From: Clostridia bacterium
GTDB lineage: Bacteria > Bacillota_A > Clostridia > Oscillospirales > CAG-272
Length of the DNA: 47,587 bases
Assembly (NCBI GenBank): GCA_017452945.1
Contig: JAFTLD010000013.1
Coordinates: 1-47,587 of the forward strand
Direction of reading: 5' to 3'
The notes under the pieces were generated by a model. It did not search any database. It saw only the letters and a program-made list of their open reading frames with translations, and was not told the DNA's origin. Below are positions 22,968 through 32,748 of the stretch, piece by piece (the first letter of the stretch is position 1; every line of letters starts with the position of its first letter). Both the position numbers and the translations under genes were made by a program.

Positions 22968-23801
22968 ATGGCAATCAGATCCAAGGCGAAAAAGCTGCCG
23001 CTTTCGGGATTGGATAAAATGCTTTATACGTTTGCAATGGTCCTTGCTGTGGCCTTTGTCATAATTACATTATTATGTCTGGGCTTTTGGTTTCCCGTCC
23101 TGCTTGCGCGTCATAATGACCCCGATCTTATGGCAAGCTACCGGATCACGGACATATTCCTGTCCTTGCCCATGATCATATTGCTGACCTTTGTTCCGCC
23201 ATATTTGATTGCATTGGGGATCGACAAAAGACTGCCATTGTTCGGAAACAAAAGCTACAAGCCCAAATGGTCGGAAACCGTCATTCGTACGACGCCTTTG
23301 TTTTCAAAACAATTTTTCTCGCAATTAACAAAGCAAAAGAAACAGAAGATCCTGACGGTACTGATCATATTGGCGGTTTTGTTTGCCCTTTGCCTGTCGC
23401 TGATGCTCCCCGGTTGGAGTTACAGAGCCGTTCTCGGCAGCAATGGCGAGGTCAGACAGTATAACGCCTTGAACCAAGAAACCGCACAGCTGCAGCTTGC
23501 TGACGCAGACAGCATTACGATCCGCATCGTTGAGCGTTACCGCAGATTCAGATACGTGTGGCATATTGAATTAGAGATCGTGCATAAAGATCGGTCGTAT
23601 ATCTTTGACCAAGGAGATTTTTATCCTGCCCGAAATACCGAACTGCTATTACGAAATCTGCTTGAAATCAAGAAGATGGCAAAAGATAAGGTAACGCTCG
23701 AAAACAGCGAATATATATCGGATCTGATCAAGCTGCAGGAATACACAGAAGAGGAAAAGCAATTACTCTACGAGCTTTTCGCCGTTTCCAAAGCGCCATA
23801 G
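22968..23801 (+). CDS. hypothetical membrane protein
   Basis: 277 residues. Two N-terminal helices (about 18-48 and 63-86), a third at about 127-149, then a soluble domain of about 125 residues (WSYRAVLGSNGEVRQYNALNQ, RYVWHIELEIVHKDRSYIFDQ, ending LYELFAVSKAP). AAAGGAGAAC precedes the ATG. Last gene of the small membrane cluster, before a terminator that overlaps the pyr promoter. The soluble part may be a sensor or PH-like domain, but no family is assigned. Confidence 0.75.
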   Translation: MAIRSKAKKLPLSGLDKMLYTFAMVLAVAFVIITLLCLGFWFPVLLARHNDPDLMASYRITDIFLSLPMIILLTFVPPYLIALGIDKRLPLFGNKSYKPKWSETVIRTTPLFSKQFFSQLTKQKKQKILTVLIILAVLFALCLSLMLPGWSYRAVLGSNGEVRQYNALNQETAQLQLADADSITIRIVERYRRFRYVWHIELEIVHKDRSYIFDQGDFYPARNTELLLRNLLEIKKMAKDKVTLENSEYISDLIKLQEYTEEEKQLLYELFAVSKAP

Positions 23802-23890
23802 CCCTACAAAGAGCTGCGGAACGACATACCTTCCAAAGCTCATGTGTTTGTAACTTTATACAATTCTTTTCCCGAAATAAGCATAAAGAT

Positions 23891-23930
23891 AGTCAAGGTT
23901 TTCATGCCCGAAAGCCTTGACTTATTTTTT
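23891..23930 (+). terminator. terminator overlapping the pyr promoter
   Basis: Stem AGTCAAGGTTTT / AAAGCCTTGACT (one G-U pair), loop of eight, T-run TATTTTTT. Its right arm supplies the TTGACT -35 of the next promoter. Confidence 0.75.
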
Positions 23931-23945
23931 GAAGTGTGATATAAT
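23917..23945 (+). promoter_or_regulatory. predicted promoter of the pyr operon
   Basis: TTGACT at 23917-23922, 17-base spacer made of the terminator T-run, TATAAT at 23940-23945 preceded by TGA. Confidence 0.8.
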
Positions 23946-24186
23946 ATGATAGATGTGAAAATGGGGCTTGCGGCAGAATCCTTCGGGCAGTTTGGCGATG
24001 GGTTTGCGGTGCTTGCAATCCTGCATTTTTACTGGACAAAATCTGTCCGAGGCAGCTTGGTCGGTGCAGACAATATTCAGCGAACCTGTACGCACGGGGC
24101 TCGCTTTCTGTGGTCGCGCCCTGAGCATCTGTTTTGGCACGGCTATTTTTGTTTATTTGACCCCACACGGAAAGGAACTTACGTAC
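23946..24186 (+). promoter_or_regulatory. long leader of the pyr operon with possible attenuator
   Basis: About 235 untranslated bases. GGTTTGC-GGTGCTT-GCAATCC (24001-24021) followed by TGCATTTTT looks like a weak intrinsic terminator, and GGACA-AAATC-TGTCC is a further hairpin. I could not find a convincing PyrR-binding loop, and no pyrR lies in the window. Confidence 0.4.
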
Positions 24187-25431
24187 ATGACACTGTTTAC
24201 AAACGCTTGCTTGTTTGATAACGGCCGCCTCATTCACAAGGATGCTGTCCTTGCGGATGGTGCTTTGTCTTTCTCTTCTCCTAACAGTGTTATTGCCTCT
24301 TCTGCTGACACTGTTTTCCATAATTGTTATATTTTTCCCGGTTTTTGTGATGTGCATGTGCATCTTCGCGAACCGGGTTTTTCTTATAAAGAAACCATCG
24401 CCACAGGTACTGCGGCAGCGGCACACGGCGGTTACACGGCGGTGTGCAGCATGCCGAATCTCAATCCCGTACCCGACAGCATAGAGCATCTTGCAATGCA
24501 GCTGGCAATCATCGAGCAGGGCGCGGTCATTGACGTCTATCCGCTCGGGGCTCTGACAGTCGGCCAGATGGGTGAGGTTGCGGCAGACCTTGAAGGTATG
24601 GCAGAGCATGCCATTGCCTACTCGGATGACGGACGCGGTGTGCAGAGTGCCGAAATGATGGAAGCACTCATGTACAGAGCCAAGGCGCTTGGCAAGATCG
24701 TTGTGGCACACTGCGAGGACAACAGTCTTTTGCGCGGCGGCTACATCCACGACGGAGAATACGCAGCAGCACACGGCCACCGTGGCATTTGCTCCGAGAG
24801 CGAATGGGGACCGATCAAGCGCGACCTCGAGCTTGCCGAGAAGATCGGGTGTGCTTACCACGTCTGCCACATTTCCACCAAGGAGAGCGTACAGCTGATC
24901 AGAGAGGCCAAAGCACGTGGCGTTAACGTCACCTGCGAGACAGGCCCGCACTACTTGACACTTTGCGACGCAGATCTTGAGGAGCACGGACGCTTTAAGA
25001 TGAATCCCCCGCTGCGCTCGGCAGAAGACCGCGAGGCGCTGATCGAAGGCCTGATCGACGGCACGATCGACATGATCGCCACCGATCACGCACCGCACTC
25101 ATGGGAAGAAAAATCGCGCGGACTTGAAAAAAGCGCGATGGGCGTTGTCGGACTTGAAACTGCCTTCCCTGTTCTGTATACCTATTTGGTGAAAACAAGC
25201 AGGGTCAGCCTTGAGAGAATCATTGAGGCGCTGGCCATCGCACCGAGAAAGAGATTCGGCATACCGCTCGCACCCGATTCCTTGACCGTTTGGCAATGCG
25301 ACGATGCTTGCGTCGTCAATCCCGAAACATTCTGCACCAAGGGCCGTGCAACTCCCTTTGAGGGTCATGAGCTCTTTGGAACTTGCATCACTACAATTCA
25401 CGGAGGTAAAACAGTATGGAAAATCAAATGA
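24187..25431 (+). CDS. pyrC: dihydroorotase
   Basis: 414 residues. Catalyses N-carbamoyl-aspartate to dihydroorotate, the third step of UMP synthesis. Metal-site motifs are FCDVHVHLREPG, the histidines in VVAHCED and YHVCHIST, and the catalytic Asp in MIATDHAPHSWEE, all of the class I amidohydrolase type. The frame stays open upstream to 23968, but AAAGGA before the ATG at 24187 and the family N-terminus fix the start there. First gene of the nine-gene pyr operon; it overlaps carA by 16 bases. Confidence 0.95.
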   Translation: MTLFTNACLFDNGRLIHKDAVLADGALSFSSPNSVIASSADTVFHNCYIFPGFCDVHVHLREPGFSYKETIATGTAAAAHGGYTAVCSMPNLNPVPDSIEHLAMQLAIIEQGAVIDVYPLGALTVGQMGEVAADLEGMAEHAIAYSDDGRGVQSAEMMEALMYRAKALGKIVVAHCEDNSLLRGGYIHDGEYAAAHGHRGICSESEWGPIKRDLELAEKIGCAYHVCHISTKESVQLIREAKARGVNVTCETGPHYLTLCDADLEEHGRFKMNPPLRSAEDREALIEGLIDGTIDMIATDHAPHSWEEKSRGLEKSAMGVVGLETAFPVLYTYLVKTSRVSLERIIEALAIAPRKRFGIPLAPDSLTVWQCDDACVVNPETFCTKGRATPFEGHELFGTCITTIHGGKTVWKIK

Positions 25432-26495
25432 GAATTAAGCTTGTATTGGAAGACGGCAGCGAATACCCCGGCTACAGCTTTGGCGACGCGAACGTGATCG
25501 ATCGCGTATGCACGGTGGTATTTAACACCTCCATGGTGGGTTATCAGGAAATCGTTTCCGACCCCGCCTATACCGACCAATTCGTGGTGATGACCTACAC
25601 CTTGATCGGCAACTACGGCATGACAGAGGAAGACTATGAATCCAAATCCCTGACGATTGGCGGTCTGATCGTGCGTGAATATAACGACCAGCCCTCCAAC
25701 TTCCGCTACACCAAAACCTTGGAAGAGGTGATGTGTGAGCATCATATTCCCGGCCTTTGGGGAATTGATACCAGAATGCTGACCCGCAAGCTGCGCGGCT
25801 GCGGCAGCATGAGAGGCGTGCTGACAAGCATGGAAACCTCCACCGAGGCAGCGCTTCTGATGATCAGAACCACGCCCGTTCCTACCGATGCGGTTTCCCG
25901 TGTCAGCTGCAAAAAGCGCTGGTATACCCGAACCGCCAACGCCAAGTACAACGTTGTGGCAATCGACTGCGGTATGAAAACCAATATCGTGCGCACCCTG
26001 ACAAGCAAGGGCTGCAACGTCACGGTAGTTCCCTATAACACCACCCCCGAGCAGATAGATGCACTCAAGCCTGACGGTGTGATCGTTTCCAGCGGTCCCG
26101 GCTGTCCCGAGCATGCTGCAGAGGTCATTGCATGCGTCAAAGCTCTTTGGGGCAAATACCCCATATTCGGCATTGGCCTTGGTTGCCAGATCCTGTGCCT
26201 GGCAAAGGGCGCAACAGTATCCGCGCTGCCCCACGGCCATCGCGGTGGCTACCCCGTGCGCTGCTGCGAGGACGGTAAAATTACCAGCACCGCACAAAAT
26301 CACACCTACGCAATCAACCGCGAAAGCCTGGACGGCACGGGTCTTTCCGTACTGTATGAAAACGTCACGGATCTGAGCGTTGAGGGCGTAATCGATGCAG
26401 AGAGCCGCGTGCTTGGCGTGCAGTTTGCTCCCGAAAGCGCACCCGGCCCGCAGGACAACTATCAACTCTTCGACCGATTCGTTGCAATGATGTAA
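25416..26495 (+). CDS. carA: carbamoyl-phosphate synthase small subunit with degenerate glutaminase site
   Basis: 359 residues, normal length for CarA. The N-terminal domain is recognisable (EDGSEYPGYSFG, FNTSMVGYQEIVSDPAY, LIGNYGM, GIDTRMLTRKLR). The class I glutaminase domain follows, but its catalytic residues are changed. The nucleophile motif GICLGHQ reads GIGLGCQ, so Cys is Gly at 254 and the following His is Cys257. The VQ(F/Y)HPE motif reads VQFAPE, so the catalytic His is Ala338; E340 remains. The oxyanion-side NGPGDP reads SSGPGCP. HGHRGG and AQNH persist. Glutamine hydrolysis is not expected, much as in ammonia-dependent vertebrate CPS I. AGGAGG-like GGAGG precedes the ATG. No stop or frameshift, so the chain is under selection, probably to support CarB. 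Confidence 0.9.
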   Translation: MENQMRIKLVLEDGSEYPGYSFGDANVIDRVCTVVFNTSMVGYQEIVSDPAYTDQFVVMTYTLIGNYGMTEEDYESKSLTIGGLIVREYNDQPSNFRYTKTLEEVMCEHHIPGLWGIDTRMLTRKLRGCGSMRGVLTSMETSTEAALLMIRTTPVPTDAVSRVSCKKRWYTRTANAKYNVVAIDCGMKTNIVRTLTSKGCNVTVVPYNTTPEQIDALKPDGVIVSSGPGCPEHAAEVIACVKALWGKYPIFGIGLGCQILCLAKGATVSALPHGHRGGYPVRCCEDGKITSTAQNHTYAINRESLDGTGLSVLYENVTDLSVEGVIDAESRVLGVQFAPESAPGPQDNYQLFDRFVAMM

Positions 26496-26510
26496 AGGAG
26501 GTTCACAGAT

Positions 26511-29500
26511 ATGCCAAAGAGAACAGATATCAAAAAGGTACTCGTCATCGGCTCCGGCCCGATCGTCATCGGACAGGCTGCTGAGTTTGACTACGCAGGC
26601 ACGCAGGCCTGCCTTGCCCTGAAGGAAGAGGGCTATGAGGTAATCCTGTGCAACTCCAACCCCGCAACCATCATGACCGATACCACCATTGCCGACAAGG
26701 TATACATGGAGCCTCTGACGCTGGAATACGTTGCACGCGTTATCCGCCACGAGCGTCCCGACGCTATCGTACCCGGTATTGGCGGTCAGACCGGCTTGAA
26801 CCTTGCTATGCAGCTGGAAAAGAAGGGCATTCTGCGCGAGTGCGAATATGAGCTGCTGGGAACCTGCGGCACAAGCATTGAGAGAGCTGAGGACAGAGAA
26901 CTCTTCAAGCAGCTTTGCGAGGAGCTGGGAGAGCCTGTTCTCCCCTCGCTGATCGCAAACAGCATGGAAGAAGGCCTTGCAGCGGCTAAGGAGATCGGTT
27001 ATCCCGTAGTGCTTCGTCCCGCGTTTACTTTGGGCGGCACGGGCGGTGGCTTTGCCGATAACGAAAAGGAATTCATTGACATCATGAAAAACGCCCTGCA
27101 GCTCTCCCCCGTACATCAGGTACTGGTAGAAAAGAGCATTAAGGGCTATAAGGAAATCGAATACGAGGTCATGCGTGACGCAAACGACACCGCAATCGCC
27201 ATTTGTAACATGGAAAACGTGGATCCCGTGGGCATTCACACCGGTGACTCGATCGTTGTCTGCCCCTGCCAGACGCTGACCAACAAGGAATCGCACATGC
27301 TGCGTGACAGCGCGCTCAAGATCATCCGCGCACTTAAAATCGAGGGCGGCTGCAACGTACAGTTTGCGCTGGATCCCCACTCCTTTAACTACTATCTGAT
27401 CGAGGTCAATCCCCGCGTTTCCCGTTCCTCCGCGCTGGCTTCCAAGGCAAGCGGCTACCCCATTGCCCGTGTTACTGCCAAGATCGCGGTCGGTATGACG
27501 TTGGATGAGATCAAGATCGGTAACATTCTTGCCGCTTGTGAGCCCGCACTGGACTACGTGGTTACCAAGATGCCCCGTTTCCCCTTCGACAAGTTCGTTT
27601 CCGCCAACAACAAGCTTTCCACGCAAATGAAGGCAACCGGTGAGGTCATGAGCCTTGGCCGCACCTTTGAAGAAAGCCTGCTCAAGGCTGTTCGTTCGCT
27701 GGAGATCGGCGTCAACCATATCTACATGAAGAAATTCGACGATTACACGGTCGATCAGCTCATGGAATACATTGCAGACGGCACCGATGACCGCATTTAC
27801 GCCATTGCAAAGCTGCTTGAATACGGTGCGGATTCCGGCCGCATCTGGAGTGCAACCAAGATCGATATGTTCTTCCTTGAAAAGCTGCGCAACATCGTAC
27901 ACATGCAAGCCAAGGTCAAGCAAAAACCCAAGGATCTTGACATGCTGCGCTGCGCCAAGAAGATGGGCTTCTCGGATGCTTACATCGCCTCTCTCTGGGG
28001 CTGCCCCGAAATCGACGTATGGCATATGCGCGAGCAGAACAACATCTTCCCCGTTTACAAGATGATCGATACCTGCGCTGCAGAGGCACAGGGATATATC
28101 CCCTATTTCTACTCCACCTATGAGCAGGAGAACGAAAGCATCGTTTCCGACCGCAAGAAGGTGGTTGTGCTGGGCTCGGGTCCCATCCGTATCGGCCAGG
28201 GTGTAGAATTTGACTACTCCACCGTTCACGCAGTAAACGCTATCCGTCACGCGGGCTACGAGGCGATCGTTATCAACAACAACCCCGAGACCGTTTCTAC
28301 CGACTACACCTGCTCGGACAAGCTCTACTTTGAGCCTCTGTGCGTAGAGGACGTTATGAACATCCTGCACCTTGAGCAGCCCGAGGGCGTGATCGCAAGC
28401 CTTGGCGGCCAGACCGCTATCAACTTAGCAGCTCCGCTGACCGAGCGCGGCGTCAAGCTGATCGGCACCGACTGCGCAGCCATTGAGAAGGCAGAAAACC
28501 GTGACGCCTTCGAGAAGGTGCTCTCTTCTCTGAACATCCCTCAGCCCAAGGGCAAAGCCGTGACCGTGATCGAGGATGGCGTTGCCGCTGCGGCAGAGAT
28601 CGGTTATCCCGTGCTGGTTCGTCCCTCTTTCGTATTGGGCGGACGTGCAATGCAGATCGTTGCCGACGAGCAGCAGCTGCGCACCTATCTGCACACCGCT
28701 GTTGAGATCGATGAGGACAAGCCCGTATTGGTTGACAAGTACATTCAGGGCAAGGAGGTCGAGGTCGATGCAGTTTGTGACGGCACCGACGTATTCGTTC
28801 CCGGTATTATGGAGCTTGTTGAGCGCACAGGCGTTCACTCGGGCGACTCGATTTCCGTATACCCCTCCTTCTCACTTTCCGACAAGGTCAAGAGTGCCAT
28901 TCTGGATTACACCAAGAAGCTGGGACTTGCCATCGGCATCGTAGGCCTTTTCAACATCCAGTTCATTGTGGACGATAAGGATGACGTTTATATCATCGAG
29001 GTCAACCCCCGTTCCTCCCGTACCGTTCCCTTCCTTTCCAAGGCAACCGGTTACAGCCTGGCTGATATGGGTACACTTGTAATGCTGGGTCAGACGCTCA
29101 AGATGCAAGGCATCAACGAGATCTATCCCCCCGAAAAGAAGCGCTATTACGTCAAAGCACCCGCGTTCTCGTTTGCAAAGCTGCGCGGCCTTGACGCTTA
29201 CCTCTCCCCCGAGATGAAGTCTACCGGTGAAGCCATCGGTTACGACAACAGCATGACCCGCGCGCTTTATAAGGCACTGCAGGCCAGCGGCACCAACGTG
29301 GTCAACTACGGTACGGTGCTCGTTACCCTTGCCGACAAGGACAAGGAAGAGGCTCTGCCGCTCATCCGCCGCTTCTACAACATGGGCTTCAATATTCAAG
29401 GTACTGCAGGTACGGCTAAGTTCTTAAAGGAACATGGCATCCGCACCCATGCGCTCGCTAAAATCGGTGACGGCAGCGACGAGATTCCCAACGCCATTCG

Positions 29501-29690
29501 CGGCGGCTACGTAACCTACGTCATCAATACCCGTGACGTCAGCGGCTCGGGCGGCATCTCGGACGGCCAGGAGATCAGACAGTGCGCTGTGGAAAACAAC
29601 GTAACCATCTTCACCGCTCTGGATACCGTTAAGGTGCTTCTGGACGTACTGGAAGAAACCACGCTTGGTATCTCCACCATTGACTCGTAA
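26511..29690 (+). CDS. carB: carbamoyl-phosphate synthase large subunit
   Basis: 1059 residues, full length. Two homologous ATP-grasp halves are clear: [22 protein letters not shown] at the start and [20 protein letters not shown] at about 544. Each has its own [12 protein letters not shown] or [15 protein letters not shown] loop and NPR-S metal site ([30 protein letters not shown]). The C-terminal MGS-like allosteric domain ends the protein ([22 protein letters not shown]). It makes carbamoyl phosphate from bicarbonate, two ATP and ammonia. AAAGGAGG precedes the ATG, 15 bases after carA. All visible catalytic motifs are intact, in contrast to CarA. Confidence 0.97.
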   Translation: MPKRTDIKKVLVIGSGPIVIGQAAEFDYAGTQACLALKEEGYEVILCNSNPATIMTDTTIADKVYMEPLTLEYVARVIRHERPDAIVPGIGGQTGLNLAMQLEKKGILRECEYELLGTCGTSIERAEDRELFKQLCEELGEPVLPSLIANSMEEGLAAAKEIGYPVVLRPAFTLGGTGGGFADNEKEFIDIMKNALQLSPVHQVLVEKSIKGYKEIEYEVMRDANDTAIAICNMENVDPVGIHTGDSIVVCPCQTLTNKESHMLRDSALKIIRALKIEGGCNVQFALDPHSFNYYLIEVNPRVSRSSALASKASGYPIARVTAKIAVGMTLDEIKIGNILAACEPALDYVVTKMPRFPFDKFVSANNKLSTQMKATGEVMSLGRTFEESLLKAVRSLEIGVNHIYMKKFDDYTVDQLMEYIADGTDDRIYAIAKLLEYGADSGRIWSATKIDMFFLEKLRNIVHMQAKVKQKPKDLDMLRCAKKMGFSDAYIASLWGCPEIDVWHMREQNNIFPVYKMIDTCAAEAQGYIPYFYSTYEQENESIVSDRKKVVVLGSGPIRIGQGVEFDYSTVHAVNAIRHAGYEAIVINNNPETVSTDYTCSDKLYFEPLCVEDVMNILHLEQPEGVIASLGGQTAINLAAPLTERGVKLIGTDCAAIEKAENRDAFEKVLSSLNIPQPKGKAVTVIEDGVAAAAEIGYPVLVRPSFVLGGRAMQIVADEQQLRTYLHTAVEIDEDKPVLVDKYIQGKEVEVDAVCDGTDVFVPGIMELVERTGVHSGDSISVYPSFSLSDKVKSAILDYTKKLGLAIGIVGLFNIQFIVDDKDDVYIIEVNPRSSRTVPFLSKATGYSLADMGTLVMLGQTLKMQGINEIYPPEKKRYYVKAPAFSFAKLRGLDAYLSPEMKSTGEAIGYDNSMTRALYKALQASGTNVVNYGTVLVTLADKDKEEALPLIRRFYNMGFNIQGTAGTAKFLKEHGIRTHALAKIGDGSDEIPNAIRGGYVTYVINTRDVSGSGGISDGQEIRQCAVENNVTIFTALDTVKVLLDVLEETTLGISTIDS

Positions 29691-29703
29691 TAAAGGAGAC
29701 GTT

Positions 29704-30441
29704 ATGAATCAAGGACTTTATCGCGTTGAAAGCAACGTACAACTGACAAGCACCGTATACCGCATGGTGGTATCGGGTGACGTAGCGTCACTGACGCGCC
29801 CCGGTCAGTTCGTCAACTTCAAAATTGACGGACTGTACCTGCGCCGCCCCATTTCGGTATGCGATTATGATACCGAGGCCGGCACCATCACCCTGATTTA
29901 TAAGGTAGTAGGCGTTGGCACGGAAAAGCTGGCAGCGGCAAAGGAGGGCGACGTATTCGACCTCTTATCCGGTCTTGGCAACGGCTATGACACCGAAAAG
30001 AGCGGTGACGCTCCCGTGCTGATCGGTGGCGGTGTCGGCATTCCCCCGCTCTTTGGCCTTTGCAAAAAGCTGATTGCCGAGGGCAAGCGCGTACAGGTCA
30101 TTCTTGGTTTTAATACCAAGGATGAGATCTTCTACGAGGACGAATTCAAAGCGTTGGGAGCTAAGGTCTACGTAACCACCGTGGATGGCTCTTACGGCAC
30201 CAAAGGATTTGTCACAAACGTACTGGAAAATTTGGATTACACCTATTTCTACACCTGCGGCCCCATGCCGATGTTCAAGGCTGTCAACGCTGCATCGGTC
30301 ACCTCAGGTCAGTTCAGCTTTGAGGAGCGTATGGGATGCGGCTTTGGCGCATGCATGGGCTGCTCCTGCAAAACCAAATACGGCAACAAGCGCATCTGCA
30401 AGGATGGCCCTGTGCTGGAAAAGGAGGAGATCGTATGGTAA
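29704..30441 (+). CDS. pyrK: dihydroorotate dehydrogenase electron-transfer subunit
   Basis: 245 residues. An FAD-binding ferredoxin-reductase fold (LRRPISVCDYD for flavin, VLIGGGVGIPPLFGLCKKL for NAD) precedes a C-terminal 2Fe-2S site with cysteines in RMGCGFGACMGCSCKT and RICKDGP. It passes electrons from the PyrD flavin to NAD+. AAAGGAG precedes the ATG at 29704, 13 bases after carB, and its end overlaps pyrD by seven bases, fitting the PyrD/PyrK heterotetramer. Confidence 0.95.
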   Translation: MNQGLYRVESNVQLTSTVYRMVVSGDVASLTRPGQFVNFKIDGLYLRRPISVCDYDTEAGTITLIYKVVGVGTEKLAAAKEGDVFDLLSGLGNGYDTEKSGDAPVLIGGGVGIPPLFGLCKKLIAEGKRVQVILGFNTKDEIFYEDEFKALGAKVYVTTVDGSYGTKGFVTNVLENLDYTYFYTCGPMPMFKAVNAASVTSGQFSFEERMGCGFGACMGCSCKTKYGNKRICKDGPVLEKEEIVW

Positions 30442-31346
30442 ACACCAAGGTGAATCTTTCGGGTATTGAACTCGACAATCCCGTCATCCCCGCATCCGGC
30501 ACGTTTGGCTACGGCTATGAGTTTGCGCACTGGTATGACATCAACTGCCTTGGCACCTTTTCCTTCAAGGGTACGACCAAGGATCCCCGATTCGGCAACC
30601 CCACGCCCCGTATCGCAGAATGCACCGCGGGCATGATCAACGCAGTCGGTCTGCAGAATCCCGGTGTAGACGCAGTCATCGCACACGAGCTGCCCCTCTT
30701 GGCAGAATGCTTCCACAAGCCTGTCATGGCAAACGTTTCGGGCTTCTCTATCGAGGATTATGCCTACACCTGCCAAAAGCTGGACAGCCAGCCTCAGATC
30801 GGTTGGTTGGAGGTCAACATCTCCTGCCCCAACGTACACGGCGGTGGCATGAGCTTTGGCACTTCACCCGAGGCTGCAGCCGAGGTCACGCGTGCTGTCA
30901 AGGCTGTGACCACCAAGCCCGTCTACATCAAGCTCTCCCCCAACGTCACCGACATCGTGTCGATCGCGAAGGCATGCGAAGAGGCAGGCGCAGACGGTAT
31001 CAGCATGATCAACACACTCATGGGTATGAGAATTGACCTGAAGACCAAAAAACCCGTGATCTACAACAAATCCGGAGGATTCTCCGGCCCTGCCATCAAG
31101 CCGGTGGCAATTTCCATGGTTTACAGAGTTTACGAAGCAGTCAATATTCCGATCATCGGTATGGGCGGTCTTTCCACGGCCGAGGACGTGATCGAGATGA
31201 TGCTGGCGGGTGCTGTCGCAGTTGAGATCGGCGCTGCAAACCTGATCGACCCCTGTGCGGCTAAGAACATTATCGACGACCTGCCGCGCGTCATGGACAA
31301 ATACGGAATTAAAAATTTACAAGATATCATAGGAGGCGCACACTAA
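30435..31346 (+). CDS. pyrD: dihydroorotate dehydrogenase, class 1B catalytic subunit
   Basis: 303 residues, FMN-binding TIM barrel. The catalytic Cys is in LEVNISCPNVHGGGMSFG. Other marks are NPVIPASGTFGYG and IPIIGMGGLSTAEDVIEMMLAGA. Class 1B enzymes oxidise dihydroorotate to orotate with NAD+ through PyrK, encoded just before. The ATG at 30435 is chosen for its AAGGAGGAG and the family N-terminus. Its stop overlaps the pyrF start by one base (TAATG). Confidence 0.95.
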   Translation: MVNTKVNLSGIELDNPVIPASGTFGYGYEFAHWYDINCLGTFSFKGTTKDPRFGNPTPRIAECTAGMINAVGLQNPGVDAVIAHELPLLAECFHKPVMANVSGFSIEDYAYTCQKLDSQPQIGWLEVNISCPNVHGGGMSFGTSPEAAAEVTRAVKAVTTKPVYIKLSPNVTDIVSIAKACEEAGADGISMINTLMGMRIDLKTKKPVIYNKSGGFSGPAIKPVAISMVYRVYEAVNIPIIGMGGLSTAEDVIEMMLAGAVAVEIGAANLIDPCAAKNIIDDLPRVMDKYGIKNLQDIIGGAH

Positions 31347-32044
31347 TGGGAAAAGACGTAATTATTGCTTGTGACTTTGCGTCAAAGGCAGACACACTTG
31401 CATTCCTTGACAAATTTGAAAACAAATCTCTTTATCTGAAAATCGGTATGGAACTGTTCTATGCCGAGGGTCCGGACATCGTCCGCGAAATCAAGGCAAG
31501 AGGCCACAAGATCTTCCTTGACCTCAAGCTGCACGACATCCCCAACACCGTAAAGAAGGCAATGAACGTGCTTTCCCGCCTGGACGTTGACATGTGCAAC
31601 CTGCACGCTGCAGGCACTTGCGCAATGATGGAGGCTGCGCTGGAAGGATTGACCAGACCCGATGGCACAAGACCTTTGCTGATTGCCGTTACCCAGCTGA
31701 CCTCTACCAGCCAGGAACGCATGACCGAGGATCTGCTGATCGATCAGCCCATTGACAAAGTGGTGATGCACTATGCACTCAACGCCAAGAAGTCCGGCTT
31801 GGACGGCATCGTTTGCTCTCCTCTGGAGGCAGGCAAGGTTCACGACGCTTGCGGCAATGATTTCATCACTGTTACCCCCGGTGTCCGCTTCGCTGATGGC
31901 GACAAGGGTGACCAGGTTCGCGTCATGACCCCCGCAGAAGCCAAGAAGATCGGCTCGGACTACATTGTTGTAGGCCGTCCTATCACCGCAGCTGCAGATC
32001 CCGTAGCTGCTTACGACCGCTGCGTGGCGGAATTCTGTGACTAA
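31346..32044 (+). CDS. pyrF: orotidine 5'-phosphate decarboxylase
   Basis: 232 residues, class I (E. coli/yeast-like) decarboxylase. It begins with the VIIACDF substrate Asp and has the catalytic core FLDLKLHDIPNTVKKAM. The phosphate-binding segment is VVGRPITAAADP. Makes UMP from OMP, the last step. It overlaps the pyrD stop by one base and is followed 12 bases later by pyrE. Confidence 0.95.
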   Translation: MGKDVIIACDFASKADTLAFLDKFENKSLYLKIGMELFYAEGPDIVREIKARGHKIFLDLKLHDIPNTVKKAMNVLSRLDVDMCNLHAAGTCAMMEAALEGLTRPDGTRPLLIAVTQLTSTSQERMTEDLLIDQPIDKVVMHYALNAKKSGLDGIVCSPLEAGKVHDACGNDFITVTPGVRFADGDKGDQVRVMTPAEAKKIGSDYIVVGRPITAAADPVAAYDRCVAEFCD

Positions 32045-32056
32045 AGGAGAATTAAT

Positions 32057-32713
32057 ATGGAAAGCTACAAGAGAGAATTTATACAATTTCTGGAGTCCGC
32101 CGGTGTTCTGAAATTCGGTGACTTCACCGCAAAGTCCGGCCGCAAGATCCCCTATTTCATCAACGCGGGCATGATCAAAACCGGCAACGACATCGCCACC
32201 CTCGGCGAATTCTACGCCAAGGCATATTTCGAAAAGCTCGGTAAGAAGCAGGCTGTTCTTTACGGTCCTGCCTACAAGGGTATTTCCCTTTCCGTTTCCG
32301 CCGCTGTGGCTCTCTCCAAGAACGGCCTCAACGTTCCCTTCTTCTTCAACCGTAAGGAGGTAAAGGATCACGGTGAGGGCGGCGTATTCGTCGGCTACGT
32401 TCCCACGCCCGGTGAGGAGATCGTCATCATCGAGGACGTCATCACCGCCGGCACCGCCATCCGCGAGTCGATGGAGATCCTCTCCCACCTCGAGGGCACC
32501 AAGGTAGCCGCTACCTTCATCATGGTCGACCGCAAGGAAAAGGGCCAGGGCGAGAAGGGCGCTATGCAGGAGATCGAGGAGCAGTTTGGATTCCCCGTAT
32601 ACTCCATCGTTGACGTTTACGACATCATCGAGTACCTCGAAGAGGATCCCAAGAATGAGGAGAACGTCACCCGCATCAAGAATTACCTCGCCGTCAACGG
32701 CGCGAAGGCTTGA
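32057..32713 (+). CDS. pyrE: orotate phosphoribosyltransferase
   Basis: 218 residues. The PRPP-binding motif [18 protein letters not shown] is intact; [12 protein letters not shown] and [13 protein letters not shown] are typical of OPRTase. Forms OMP from orotate and PRPP. AAAGGAG precedes the ATG. Placed directly after pyrF, so both final steps are made together. Confidence 0.95.
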   Translation: MESYKREFIQFLESAGVLKFGDFTAKSGRKIPYFINAGMIKTGNDIATLGEFYAKAYFEKLGKKQAVLYGPAYKGISLSVSAAVALSKNGLNVPFFFNRKEVKDHGEGGVFVGYVPTPGEEIVIIEDVITAGTAIRESMEILSHLEGTKVAATFIMVDRKEKGQGEKGAMQEIEEQFGFPVYSIVDVYDIIEYLEEDPKNEENVTRIKNYLAVNGAKA

Positions 32714-32748
32714 TCCACCCACAATATCCCAAGAAAGGTGTCACAAAT

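Noticed and set aside
23968..24186. In-frame N-terminal extension of PyrC
   Set aside because: No ribosome site, composition unlike the protein, and the family N-terminus begins at 24187.
25398..28370. 990-codon open frame on the minus strand over carA/carB
   Set aside because: No ribosome site, no recognisable protein; it results from codon bias in the real genes on the plus strand.
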